Shown piece after piece: positions 7,511 to 16,574 of a stretch of 64,000 bases of DNA. The DNA comes from Streptomyces sp. NBC_00442 (GTDB lineage Bacteria > Actinomycetota > Actinomycetes > Streptomycetales > Streptomycetaceae), in assembly GCF_036014195.1 (NCBI RefSeq), contig NZ_CP107918.1:248001-312000 (forward strand), given 5' to 3'. A program made the translations under genes and the position numbers. Within the stretch, counting starts at the first letter, position 1. Every line of letters begins with the position of its first letter. Below the pieces are notes generated by a model. The model saw nothing but the letters and a program-made list of their open reading frames with translations, had not been told where the DNA came from and ran no database searches.

Positions 7511-9889
7511 TCATGGGGTCGGGGCGGTGGCCTCGACGGCGAGGTGGGTGGCCAGTTCCGTGCGCCGGCGGACACCCAGTTTGCGGAAGCTGTTCGTCAG
7601 GTGGGTCTCCACCGTGCGCAGCGCGAGGCGCAGCAGCGCCGCTATCTCGGGGTTGGAGTGGCCCTGTGCGGCCAGTGCGCAGATCCGCCGTTCGCTGCTG
7701 GTGAGGGCGTCGGCGCCGGTCTGGCAGGCCGCGGCCCTGCGGGCACCGGCAGCGGCGAGGAGGTCCGCGGCGACCGTACGCAGCCGGTCCGCGCCGATCC
7801 GTTCGGCGTGCCGGGCGGCGGCCCGCAGGCTTTTCCGTGCGGCGGTGAGACGGCCGGCGTCGCGGAGCATGCGTCCGTGGGCGGCGAGGGCGGAGACGAG
7901 TTCGGGGGTGGTGTCGGTCGTGCGCAGCAGCTCGACGGCCTGTTCGACCATCTCCAGGCCCGTCCGGCTGCCGGTGGCGGCCCCCAGCGCGCACATCGCG
8001 CGCCCGACGCAGCGCGGGGTGCCCCAGCGGCGGGCCGTCTCCAACTCCTCGGCTGCCAGGGCGACGGCCGCGCCGGGGCGGCCGAGGAGCAGGTGGCAGT
8101 CGGCCGCGGCGGACCGCCACGGGGTGACGATCGGACTGTTCACCTGTCGCGCGCTCTGCCGGCGCCCGCACTCCAGGAGGTCGTCGAGTGCGGCGGCCGG
8201 GTCGCCCTCGGCCAGGCTCAACAGGCCGCGGGCGTACAGGAATTCGTTCCATTCCCAGGATCCGTGGGAGCTGTCGGCGGCGATGGAGTCCGCGAGCCGG
8301 CGGGCTGCTGCGACGCGGCCCGTCTCCGTGAGGGCGATGACGGCCTGGCCCACCAGGTGCGCGTTGCCCGAGCCCGAGGAGACGGGGTGTGCGGGCGACC
8401 CGGCCAGCACGCCCCAGCCGTGGCACGCGTCCAGCGTTTCCCGGTAACGGCCGCGCATCACCAGGCTCTCGGCGCGGACGCTGAGCAGACTCTGATAGCC
8501 GGGGTCGACCAGCGGGCCGTGGTGTCCGGACATGCCGTCCTCGACGAGACGGTCGGCGAGGTCGAGGTGGTCGGCCCACTGGGCGAGGGTGGCGGCGGAG
8601 GCGAGTACGTACGTCCGGGAGAACGGGTCGGTTGCTTCGGCCGTCACCTCGCGGGCGACCGTCGCGGCCTCGGTAGCCGACAACCGGCCGCTGGTGGATT
8701 CGAATTCGGCCAGGAGGGCGCGGGCGGCCGGCGCCGGGCGCCCGGGGGAACGGGCGGCCAGCCTGCGCAGCCGGTCCACCGTTTCGAGCCAGCTGTGTCC
8801 GTCGTGGGAGGCGATGAGGGCCGCGGCGCCCTGGACCGCGTAGGACAACTCGGGCTGGTCGGTGAACCGTTCGGCGAGTTCCTCCATCACCTCCAGGGCG
8901 GTGGAGGTCTGACCGCGGGCGGCGAGCGCGGTGCCGAGGGCGTTGGCCGCCTTGAAGACGCTCTCGTCGGATTGCTGTTCCAGCCGTACGGATTCGGCGA
9001 GGTGCCGTACGCCCAGGGCCCGTTCCGCCGGGCCCAGCGTCACTTCGAGGCTGCCCAGTTCCGTCAGTACGGCGCCGCGCCGGCAGGGCGGCAGTGGTTC
9101 CGCCAGCGCTCGTCGCAGGAGATCGACGGCCTGCTCCACCCGCCCTTCGCGCCGCGCGGTACGGGCGGAGCACAGCAGGGTCTCGGCGGCCCAGGAGGGG
9201 CCGCTCCCGCCCGCCGCCAGGAGATGGGCGGCGACCGCCTCGTCGGATGCGCCGCTGTGATGCAGCAGTTCGGCGGTCGCGCGGTGCGTCTCGGCCGAGC
9301 GGGGAAATCTGTGGGGTGCCGGCCGCGGGCGGAGCGGGGCGGGGGCGGGTGGCTCCCGCAGGGCCGCCGCGGTGGCGCGGAAGCGGGCTTCGCCCTGGCC
9401 GGCGCGCGCCGCGGCACCGGCCGGCGTGCCGTGCGCAGGGTCCGGGGCCCGGGAGGCGGGCGGAGCCCCCTCGCCCGTGGGCCGCCATCCCCTCAGGGGT
9501 GCCCACGCGATCTCCCAGCGGTTGCCCTCGGGGTCCGCGATGCAGGCCGACCGGCCCCCCGAGGGGTGGTCCGCGGGTTCGGCCACCGCGATGGCGTCGG
9601 CGGCCACCGCGGCGGCGAAGGCCGAGTCCACCTCCCGTGCGCTGTCCACGGAGCAGGTCAGCGTGATCCCGGCCCACCCCGTGGCGCCAGGGGCGCCGCA
9701 GGGCGTCGTGCCGGGCGGCTCGGCCGCGGGATGCAGCACCAGGAGCACGCCGGCGAGCAGGAATCCGGCCCGGCCGTTGCCGCTGCCGGGTAATTCCGCC
9801 CATCCCAGTCCGCGGTAGAACCGGCGCAGTCGCGGCACGTCGCGTGCGCCGAGGGTCACTGTGCAAAGACGTGAAGGCACCTCAGACAT
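7511..9889 (-). CDS. VOC domain fused to LuxR-type regulator without ATPase domain
   Basis: A 792-residue unusual fusion. Residues 1-140 are a VOC/glyoxalase-fold domain (LCTVTLGARDVPRLRRFYRG, then ACIADPEGNRWEIAW). From about residue 195 the sequence matches the second half of LAL regulators: ETHRATAELLHHSGASDEAV, AAHLLAAGG, then helical TPR-like repeats. Residues 728-775 are the LuxR helix-turn-helix (SERRICALAAQGHSNPEIAA, LRTVETHLTNSFRKLGV). No Walker A or B motif is present, so the ATPase half of a LAL protein appears replaced by a ligand-binding fold. It is divergent from the lanthipeptide operon and may be its ligand-responsive regulator. The ATG at 9889 lacks a good Shine-Dalgarno and abuts a CAAGATCTTG palindrome (9893-9902). 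Confidence 0.85.
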   Translation of the reverse strand: MSEVPSRLCTVTLGARDVPRLRRFYRGLGWAELPGSGNGRAGFLLAGVLLVLHPAAEPPGTTPCGAPGATGWAGITLTCSVDSAREVDSAFAAAVAADAIAVAEPADHPSGGRSACIADPEGNRWEIAWAPLRGWRPTGEGAPPASRAPDPAHGTPAGAAARAGQGEARFRATAAALREPPAPAPLRPRPAPHRFPRSAETHRATAELLHHSGASDEAVAAHLLAAGGSGPSWAAETLLCSARTARREGRVEQAVDLLRRALAEPLPPCRRGAVLTELGSLEVTLGPAERALGVRHLAESVRLEQQSDESVFKAANALGTALAARGQTSTALEVMEELAERFTDQPELSYAVQGAAALIASHDGHSWLETVDRLRRLAARSPGRPAPAARALLAEFESTSGRLSATEAATVAREVTAEATDPFSRTYVLASAATLAQWADHLDLADRLVEDGMSGHHGPLVDPGYQSLLSVRAESLVMRGRYRETLDACHGWGVLAGSPAHPVSSGSGNAHLVGQAVIALTETGRVAAARRLADSIAADSSHGSWEWNEFLYARGLLSLAEGDPAAALDDLLECGRRQSARQVNSPIVTPWRSAAADCHLLLGRPGAAVALAAEELETARRWGTPRCVGRAMCALGAATGSRTGLEMVEQAVELLRTTDTTPELVSALAAHGRMLRDAGRLTAARKSLRAAARHAERIGADRLRTVAADLLAAAGARRAAACQTGADALTSSERRICALAAQGHSNPEIAALLRLALRTVETHLTNSFRKLGVRRRTELATHLAVEATAPTP

Positions 9890-10169
9890 GATCAAGATCT
9901 TGCAGTTGAGGCAGGCCGGTTGACAACAGGGGCGCCGCGCAAGGCGCCGGCCGGTCCGCTGCCGCACCCGGGCCTTAGGTTCGTGGTCTTCCACGATGCC
10001 TCGGGTGCGCGGGTGCCTGCAGAGTGGGAATCGCTTCGGACCGCGGCGGTCCGCAAGGCCATCCGGTGCGGGGAGCGAGCGTTCCGGGCGGTTGTGGAAC
10101 GGATGTGTTCTGCGTCCGGACATCCTCGGGGTTCATCGGGACTGCCTCGACGATCGGGAGCGTGATCTC

Positions 10170-12836
10170 ATGGACAACTACCTTCGGTACTGCCAGGCCG
10201 GTTCGGACTTCTACGACCACCCGGGCGACAGCGCCGGCGAGAGCTTCGAGCCGACCGGCCGACGGCCGCCCGAGGGCTGGTCGCTCTCCCACGACGACGC
10301 CTGGAGCCACTTCGTGCCCGACGGGCACGAGTTCCCCGAGCAGGGCTGGAAGGTGCACGTCTCGGTCGTTCCGCGGGACGCCGCCGAGGTCATCGACATC
10401 GTTGCCAAGCACTGTTTCGGGCGCCGGCTGCCGTTCAAGGTCCTGACCAGCCCTCGGACGCACCGGCGGATGAACAGCAAGTACGCGCCCCGCGGCAGCA
10501 GCGGCAAGCTCATCACCCTCTACCCCTCGGACACCGGCGAACTGCACAGCGTGCTGGCCGAGTTGTCGGTGCCGCTCGAGGGGCGTGCGGGTCCGTACAT
10601 CCTGAGCGACCTGCGCTGGCGCGAGGGACCGCTGTACGTGCGCTACGGCGGGTTCCGGCGGATGCACACCGTGGACGACAAGGGGCACCGGGTGCTCGCG
10701 ATCCGCCGGCCCGACGGCGCTCTGGAGCCCGATGTGCGGGGCCCCGGCTTCCGTCCGCCTGCCTGGGTGGAGGTGCCGGACTTCCTCAAGGAGGAGATGG
10801 CGGCGACGGCCGCGGCCGGGCGGGCCGAGCCCCCCATGCCGTACACGGTGGAGAAGGCGCTGCACTTCTCCAACGGCGGCGGCATCTATCGCGCATCGGA
10901 TCCGGATTCCGGCGAGCTGGTGGTGCTGCGCGAGGCGCGGCCGCACGCGGGGATCGACGGCAAGGGGGACGACGCGGTCGCGCGTCTGTACCGGGAGGCA
11001 CGGGCGCTGCAGGCACTCGGGGACCTCGACTTCGTACCCTCGTTCAAGCGGACGTTCACCGTCTGGGAGCACCACTACCTGGCTCAGGAGCACATCGAGG
11101 GCAAGACCCTGTGGGACTTCCTGGCCGCCCGCAATCCGGCGGCCCGCGGGTCCGCCGACCGCGCCGACTTCGCCTCCTACACGAAGACCGCGCTGGGCAT
11201 CCTCGACCGGATCGAGGCGGCGCTCGCCACGCTCCACACACGGGGTTACGTCTTCGGCGATCTGCATCCCCGCAATGTGATGGTGCGGCCCGACGGGCGG
11301 ATCGCGCTGGTGGACTTCGAGGTGGCCCACCGGCCCGGTCTCGATCCCGCGCCGGCCATCGCCTGCCCCGGGTACGTCGCCGAGCACGCCTCGGCCGGCA
11401 CCGCCCGGGACACCTATGCCCTCGACTGCGTGCGCATGGCGCTGTTCGTGCCGCTCACCCTGATGCTGGACCTCGACCCCCACAAGGCCGCGGAACTCAC
11501 GGACGCGGTCGGTGAACTCTTCCCCGTTCCACCGGAGTTGACCCGGCAGATCCGCTCGGGCCTGAAGCGGCCCGCCACGCCGGACAGGAACGGCCCGCGG
11601 CCCGCCGGGGCGTTCGCCGCGGCGGCCGAGGACCTCGACGGTGACGCGATGCGCACGCTCATGGGCTCGTTGGCGGACGCGATACGGGCGAGCGCCACGC
11701 CCGAGCGCGCCGACCGGCTGTTCCCCGGCGATCCGAGGGGCCTGGACGACGGTGGCTACAACCTGGCCTACGGCGCCGCCGGCGTCCTGTACGCCCTGCG
11801 GTGCGCGGGCATGGAGACCGACCCCGGTCATGTCCGATGGCTGACGGACACGCTCCGCCGGGCACCGGCGGCCTGCGGACTGCACACCGGCTTCCACGGC
11901 GCCGCCCTGGTCCTGCACGGCCTCGGGCACGAACAGGAGGCGTACGACGCGCTCGACCGCGCCGCACCGCAGGCCGCCTCGACCCGGTCGCCCGACCTGG
12001 AGGGCGGGCTCGCAGGAGCCGCCCTGGTGCTGCGCCATGTGGCCCGTGCCACCGGCGACGCGCACTGGCGGGACGAGCTGGCCGCCATCAGCGTCAGGCT
12101 CGCCGACATCGTGACCTCGACGGCCGCGGGCGGCACCGGCGTCCGGGCCGTCACCCGGCCGGGACTGATGTACGGGTTCACCGGAGCCGCCCTGTTCTTC
12201 CTGCGCCGCTTCCAGGAAACCGGTGACGCCGCCCATCTCGACCACGCCCGGTGCGCCCTCGATCTCGATCTGGCGCACCTGCGCACGGACGACGTCGGCG
12301 AGGTGGCCCTGGCCGACGGCGGGCGGCTCCTGCCCTACCTCGGCTTCGGCGGTGCCGGGCTCGCGGAGGCCATCGCCCTCTACGGCCGGTACCGGCCGGA
12401 CGAACGGCTCGCCGCGCTGCACCGCGGGATCCTGCGGGCCTGCCGGGCACCGTTCACCGTGGAACCCGGTCTGTTCATGGGGCGCGCCGGGCTGATCACG
12501 ACACTCGCCTCGCAGGAGACCCGTCCGGCCGTGCTGTCCACGCTGGCCGGCCATGTCCGCCGCCTGTCCTGGCATGCCGTACCGCGCCACGACGAACGGA
12601 CCGGGACGTCCGGTGTCGCCTTCCCAGGGCATCAACTCCTGCGTCTGTCCATGGACTTGAGCAACGGAACGGCGGGAGTGCTCCTCGCCCTGCGGGCCTG
12701 CGAACGCGCCGCGGGCCCGGCACCGGGCCCGGCGAGGACGGACCCGGCCGATGCGGCACGCGCCGAGTCCGCGCGGGCCGAGTCCCGGTGGGCCGAGGCG
12801 GCCGGACTGCCCGCTCCCCCCATCACGCCCGCTTGA
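10170..12836 (+). CDS. Class III lanthionine synthetase (LanKC)
   Basis: An 888-residue three-part enzyme. It phosphorylates Ser/Thr of the precursor, eliminates phosphate and cyclises Cys onto the dehydro residues. Residues 1-215 are the lyase region beginning LRYCQAGSDFYDHPG, as in SapB/AmfT-type enzymes. Residues 226-440 are the kinase, with FGDLHPRNV (Asp364) and VDFE (382-384). Residues 470-870 are the LanC-like cyclase (YNLAYGAAGVLYAL, GLHTGFHGAALVL, MYGFTGAALFF). The Cys/Cys-His zinc ligands of class I, II and IV cyclases are absent, which places it in class III. The precursor starts 63 bp downstream. Confidence 0.95.
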   Translation: MDNYLRYCQAGSDFYDHPGDSAGESFEPTGRRPPEGWSLSHDDAWSHFVPDGHEFPEQGWKVHVSVVPRDAAEVIDIVAKHCFGRRLPFKVLTSPRTHRRMNSKYAPRGSSGKLITLYPSDTGELHSVLAELSVPLEGRAGPYILSDLRWREGPLYVRYGGFRRMHTVDDKGHRVLAIRRPDGALEPDVRGPGFRPPAWVEVPDFLKEEMAATAAAGRAEPPMPYTVEKALHFSNGGGIYRASDPDSGELVVLREARPHAGIDGKGDDAVARLYREARALQALGDLDFVPSFKRTFTVWEHHYLAQEHIEGKTLWDFLAARNPAARGSADRADFASYTKTALGILDRIEAALATLHTRGYVFGDLHPRNVMVRPDGRIALVDFEVAHRPGLDPAPAIACPGYVAEHASAGTARDTYALDCVRMALFVPLTLMLDLDPHKAAELTDAVGELFPVPPELTRQIRSGLKRPATPDRNGPRPAGAFAAAAEDLDGDAMRTLMGSLADAIRASATPERADRLFPGDPRGLDDGGYNLAYGAAGVLYALRCAGMETDPGHVRWLTDTLRRAPAACGLHTGFHGAALVLHGLGHEQEAYDALDRAAPQAASTRSPDLEGGLAGAALVLRHVARATGDAHWRDELAAISVRLADIVTSTAAGGTGVRAVTRPGLMYGFTGAALFFLRRFQETGDAAHLDHARCALDLDLAHLRTDDVGEVALADGGRLLPYLGFGGAGLAEAIALYGRYRPDERLAALHRGILRACRAPFTVEPGLFMGRAGLITTLASQETRPAVLSTLAGHVRRLSWHAVPRHDERTGTSGVAFPGHQLLRLSMDLSNGTAGVLLALRACERAAGPAPGPARTDPADAARAESARAESRWAEAAGLPAPPITPA

Positions 12837-12899
12837 GGGCGCCCAGAGTTTCCGGTGCCGTCCGGCACCGGATGGTCCAACACCACAGGAGGCACGCAC

Positions 12900-13013
12900 A
12901 TGAACGCGATTCTCGAGCTCCAGGAACTGCCCGTCGACGAGATCGACGGCGAGGGTGAACTGGCCCTCATGAGCACCTCCAGCAACCACTGCACCGGCCT
13001 GACGATCAACTAA
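12900..13013 (+). CDS. Class III lanthipeptide precursor (LanA)
   Basis: A 37-residue peptide with a perfect ribosome site (AGGAGG, 12887-12892). The leader, MNAILELQELPVDEIDGEGE, carries the ILELQ motif equivalent to the LLDLQ helix recognised by class III kinases. The core from about residue 22 includes STSSNHCTGLTIN, with one Cys (C31). The spacing is Ser25-X2-Ser28-X2-Cys31, one residue shorter than the canonical labionin motif Ser-X2-Ser-X3-5-Cys. Only one ring can form. It sits between its synthetase and an MFS exporter, and a strong hairpin follows the stop. Confidence 0.92.
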   Translation: MNAILELQELPVDEIDGEGELALMSTSSNHCTGLTIN

Positions 13014-13028
13014 CGCACGGACACCCGT

Positions 13029-13067
13029 GGCCCCGGGCGCCGCCACCTGGCGGTGGCGCCCGGGGCC
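13029..13067. terminator. Strong hairpin after the lanthipeptide precursor
   Basis: The arms GGCCCCGGGCGCC (13029-13041) and GGCGCCCGGGGCC (13055-13067) pair perfectly over 13 bp. The position just after the precursor stop, inside the operon, fits partial termination or mRNA stabilisation that raises precursor levels over the exporter. Confidence 0.75.
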
Positions 13068-13095
13068 CGGCACAGGGAGAGGCGGAGGGACGGCG

Positions 13096-14346
13096 ATGGC
13101 GGGGACGACGGCGCCGGCTCTGCACCGCAATCCGGCTTACCTGCGCCTGTGGGTCTCCTCCACCCTCTCCTCGCTCGGCACCTTCGCCTCGCTGGTGTCC
13201 CTGCCCCTGCTCGTCCTCGCGTCCTCGGGAAGCCCGGTCGGTGTGGGCCTGGTCGGTTTCGCCGGTGCGTCGTGCATGCTGCTCGCCCTGCCCTGGGCCG
13301 GGCTGCTCGTCGACCGGGTGGGGTGGCGGACCGTGATGGTGCGGGCCGACCTGGTCCGGGGCATCGCCTTCGGGGTCCTGACGTACACGGTCATGACCGA
13401 CCGGGTGGGTCTCGCCGGGATTCTCGCCGTCAGCGCCGTCAACAGCGCACTCGGTGTGCCGTTCGCCTCGGCCGCGGCGACCGCGTTGCGCGCGGCCGTG
13501 CCCGCGCGGCAGCGGTCGGCCGCCCTGTCGGTCAACCAGGGGCGGGCCGCCGTCGTGACCATCCTCGGGCCGCTGGCCGGAGCCGTCCTCTACGACGTCT
13601 CGCCCGCCCTGCCGTTCGCCGTGGACGCCCTGTCGTTCTTCGCCTCCGCCGCACTCATCGCGACGCTGCCGGCCGCCACCGCGGGGCCCACCGGCCGGCC
13701 GGCCGCACGCTGGACGGACATCACGGCGGGATGGCGCTTCCTGCGCGGCCACCCGTTCCTGCGGTACATGACGCTCAACATCGTCGTCGCCGACTTCGGG
13801 ATCAACGGCGTCATCGTGGTCCTCGTCGTCGGCGCGTCCCTGTCGGGCGACGCGCTGGGCACGGGCTTGATCACCGCCTGTACGGGGGCCGGGAACCTGC
13901 TGGGTTCCGCGCTCACGCTGCCGGCGGTACGGAGGCTGCGCCCCCGCACGCTGATCCTCGCCGCCACCTGGAGCGGCGCCCTCGCCGTGGTGGCGATCGC
14001 GGTGACGGACGGCGTGCTCGCGAGCGCGCTCCTCGCCGGCTGCTTCTGCATAGCCACCCCGGTCGTCGGGGTGCTCACCAACAAGGCGCTCCTGGACGAT
14101 GTGCCGCAGGACATCCTCGGCCGGGTCCAGAGCGTCTTCCAGACCGTGCCCCGGCTCGTCGCGGCCACCGGCCCGGTGGCCGCGGGGCTTCTCCTCGCGG
14201 TGCTGCCCGCGCGGGGTGTCGTGCTGTTGTTCGCGGTGCCGCTGGTGGCGCTGGCGCTGTTCAGCACGCTGACCCGGGCTTCGCGGTGGGGTCTGGGCGA
14301 CGCGGCGCGTCCACCATCCGCCGCTCCTGACCGGGGTGCCTCATGA
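13096..14346 (+). CDS. MFS exporter of the lanthipeptide operon
   Basis: A 416-residue, about 12-helix transporter with NPAYLRLWVSSTLSSLGTFA at the N-terminus, AGLLVDRVGWRTVMVRADLV (motif A) and a central loop RWTDITAGWRFLRGHPFLRY. It belongs to the MFS_3-type efflux group. Its ATG is 82 bp after the precursor stop, and its TGA overlaps the ATG of the acetyltransferase by 4 bp, so it is co-transcribed with the lanthipeptide genes. Class III clusters more often use ABC exporters, so an MFS is the likely but unproven exporter or self-resistance pump here. Confidence 0.88.
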   Translation: MAGTTAPALHRNPAYLRLWVSSTLSSLGTFASLVSLPLLVLASSGSPVGVGLVGFAGASCMLLALPWAGLLVDRVGWRTVMVRADLVRGIAFGVLTYTVMTDRVGLAGILAVSAVNSALGVPFASAAATALRAAVPARQRSAALSVNQGRAAVVTILGPLAGAVLYDVSPALPFAVDALSFFASAALIATLPAATAGPTGRPAARWTDITAGWRFLRGHPFLRYMTLNIVVADFGINGVIVVLVVGASLSGDALGTGLITACTGAGNLLGSALTLPAVRRLRPRTLILAATWSGALAVVAIAVTDGVLASALLAGCFCIATPVVGVLTNKALLDDVPQDILGRVQSVFQTVPRLVAATGPVAAGLLLAVLPARGVVLLFAVPLVALALFSTLTRASRWGLGDAARPPSAAPDRGAS

Positions 14347-15533
14347 AGATACGTGTGCTGGATCGTGCCGAACACCGCGGCGCCTTCGACCTGTTCCGCG
14401 ACAGCCTGCACCAGCCGCCCGTCTCCGACGGGGACTGGGCGCAGCTGTCGCCGTCCCTGGAGCCGGGGGGTGTACGGGGTGCGTTCAACGACGGGCGGCT
14501 GATCGCCATGCACCAGTCCATGCCCACGCGGATCGTCGTGCCGGGCGGTCAACCGGTGCCGGTCAGCGTGCAGTTCAGGTTCGCGGTCGGCATCGGGCAC
14601 ACCCGCAAGGGTGCGGGGACGGCGCTGATGACGCAGGCGCTGCGGGCGACGCCCGAGCCGCTAGCCCTGGTGCGGCCGAGCGAGGGCGGGATCTACGGCC
14701 GGTTCGGATTCGCGGTGGCGACCCGCTGCCGCGACGTGGTGGTCGACCGGCGCCGGGCCGTTCTCACGCCGGACGTACCGCCGGGCGGGCATGTCGGTGT
14801 GCCGGATCAGGGTGAGGGCACGGCAGTGTGCCGCGCGGTGTACGAGCGGGCGTGCTCCCGCCCCGGCGGCATCGGCAGATGGCCCTGGTACGAGCAGCTG
14901 TTCACCCACGAACTGGCCGCCGCCGGGCTGTTCTCGCGGGTCGTGGTCCACACCGGCCCCGACGGCCCGGACGGGTACGTGCGCTACCGGGTCGGCGGGG
15001 GCGGCGCGGCGGGGGCGCGGCGCACGGTGCTCGACGTGGAGGAGATGCACGCCCGTACCCCGGGGGCGTGGGCGGGACTGTGGCGATACGTCCTCGGTAT
15101 CGAGCTGGTCGACGAGGTACGGCTGCGGGGGCGCCCGCTCGACGAGCCGGTCGAGTGGCTGTTCACGGATCCCCGGGCGTGCCGGGTCACCGATGTCCGC
15201 GACGAGGTGTGGCTGCGTGTTGTCGACGTACTGGCCGCCCTGCGGGCCCGCACGTACGGCGTCGGCGACGGCGTGGTGATCGCCGTCCACGACCCGCTGC
15301 TGCCCGGCAACCGCGGGCGGTACCGGGTGGGGAGCGGCGAGGTGCGCAGGACCGACGATCCTGCTCAACTCGCCCTGTCCGTCAGCTCGTTGGCCGCCCT
15401 CTATCTGGGCGCCGTGCGCCCTTCGGCGCTGGCGGCCGCGGGAGGCGTGAGGGTGCTCGACGCCGCGGCGCTGCCCGCCGCCGACCGGCTGTTCGCAGCG
15501 GCACGGGAGCCGTGGTGCGGCACCTACGTCTGA
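14343..15533 (+). CDS. Eis-like GNAT acetyltransferase
   Basis: A 396-residue protein with the Eis-family layout: two tandem GNAT halves (the first with GIGHTRKGAGTALMTQALRA, an acetyl-CoA motif) plus a C-terminal sterol-carrier-like domain ending CGTYV. The motif GIYGRFGFAVATR matches the Eis tyrosine region. Eis enzymes acetylate amines of aminoglycosides, lysines or peptide N-termini. Translational coupling to the lanthipeptide exporter suggests modification of the peptide. The predicted core has no Lys, so the N-terminal amine would be the target. That is inference. Confidence 0.88.
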   Translation: MKIRVLDRAEHRGAFDLFRDSLHQPPVSDGDWAQLSPSLEPGGVRGAFNDGRLIAMHQSMPTRIVVPGGQPVPVSVQFRFAVGIGHTRKGAGTALMTQALRATPEPLALVRPSEGGIYGRFGFAVATRCRDVVVDRRRAVLTPDVPPGGHVGVPDQGEGTAVCRAVYERACSRPGGIGRWPWYEQLFTHELAAAGLFSRVVVHTGPDGPDGYVRYRVGGGGAAGARRTVLDVEEMHARTPGAWAGLWRYVLGIELVDEVRLRGRPLDEPVEWLFTDPRACRVTDVRDEVWLRVVDVLAALRARTYGVGDGVVIAVHDPLLPGNRGRYRVGSGEVRRTDDPAQLALSVSSLAALYLGAVRPSALAAAGGVRVLDAAALPAADRLFAAAREPWCGTYV

Positions 15534-15539
15534 GGGACG

Positions 15540-16574
15540 TCACGCCATGCGGACCACGACCGGCACCTCGGGGGCCCGGCGGCCGGCGGCGCGGCGGGCC
15601 TCGCCGGGGGTCGGCCCGGTGGCCAGGACCCGGCCCCCGCCGACCGCGAACCACATGCCGTCGGGCAGGTCCTGCGGCACGGGAACCGCGAGAGCGGCCG
15701 TCAACTCCGGTGCGGGAGGCGTCCGTTCGCTCCGGGGCCGGGCGTGGACCGCGGCGCCGGCGCGCCAGTCGAGCGTGCTGCGTTCCCCCGCGTACCTGCG
15801 GGTCCACAGCCAGTACTGCGCCACGATGAGCGGCCCGAGGACCGTCAGGAGCGGGAAGCCCGCGGTCAGCGAGCCGATCGCGAACAGCAGGCTCACCACG
15901 CCCGTGACGGCGACGCCGACGACCGCCGCGGTCAGCCCCGCGCGGCGCCCGAACGCACGGGTCGCGACCAGGGGGAAGAGGATGAGGAGCAGAAGGTCGC
16001 CGAGCCCGATGGCCACGGGTTCCGCTCCGCCGGTCAGCGCGAACAGGGGCGCGAACGGACGGCCCTGCACCTGGGTCACGAAGTCGAGGGTGACCCGGGT
16101 CAGGGTGGTCGCGACCAGGTCGTAGCAGGTCAGCACCGCCGCGAACGCGGCCACGTGCACGGGCCGCATCCCACTCTGCGCCCAGAGGTTGGCCACGCCC
16201 ACCACGGCCACGGCGAGCAGGACGTCCGTACAGACGCGCACCGCGCCGGGACGGCCGGCGAGCGCGAGGGCCACGGTGAGGGCCGTCGCGCCGAGGGCGA
16301 GGAGCCAGGACCGGCGGCCGCCGCAGACGGGTGCGAGGGTGAACTGCACGGCAAGGCCGAGCACGAGGCCGAACAGGGCGGAGACGGCCGCACCCGGCAG
16401 GGAGAGGTAGAGCAGCGGCGCCAGGACCACGCCGACGCTGAGCACGACGATGTCACCGGCGGCGTACACCCCTACGGGCGGCCGGGGCATCCGGACCCGC
16501 GCGAAGTAGCCGGCCGCGCCCGCGATGAGCGCGGCCGCGCAGGCGCTCAGGGCGACAAGGGCGAGGGGGTTCAT
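15540..16574 (-). CDS. Presenilin/SPP-like GxGD intramembrane aspartyl protease candidate
   Basis: A 344-residue protein with nine predicted membrane helices, which is the presenilin topology. Helix 6 holds TCYDLVATTLTR (Y151-D152, compare YDLVAV in presenilin). Helix 7 opens VAIGLGDLLLLILFPL (GLGD, 190-193). Helix 9 begins FPLLTVLGPLI (PLL at 241-243, compare PAL). Residues 160-186 between the Asp helices (TLDFVTQVQGRPFAPLFAL) also resemble presenilin. Residues 300-344 form a small soluble domain (WFAVGGGRVLATGPTPGEA) resembling DUF5678. Its start overlaps the stop of the adenylate-forming enzyme by 4 bp, so the two are coupled. Cleavage of the 22-residue peptide is inferred. Confidence 0.75.
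   Translation of the reverse strand: MNPLALVALSACAAALIAGAAGYFARVRMPRPPVGVYAAGDIVVLSVGVVLAPLLYLSLPGAAVSALFGLVLGLAVQFTLAPVCGGRRSWLLALGATALTVALALAGRPGAVRVCTDVLLAVAVVGVANLWAQSGMRPVHVAAFAAVLTCYDLVATTLTRVTLDFVTQVQGRPFAPLFALTGGAEPVAIGLGDLLLLILFPLVATRAFGRRAGLTAAVVGVAVTGVVSLLFAIGSLTAGFPLLTVLGPLIVAQYWLWTRRYAGERSTLDWRAGAAVHARPRSERTPPAPELTAALAVPVPQDLPDGMWFAVGGGRVLATGPTPGEARRAAGRRAPEVPVVVRMA

Noticed and set aside
9975..13130. Very long minus-strand open frame opposite the lanthionine synthetase
   Set aside because: Gly/Arg/Pro-rich low-complexity translation without domains. It is an antisense artefact of high-GC codon bias under a clearly coding LanKC.
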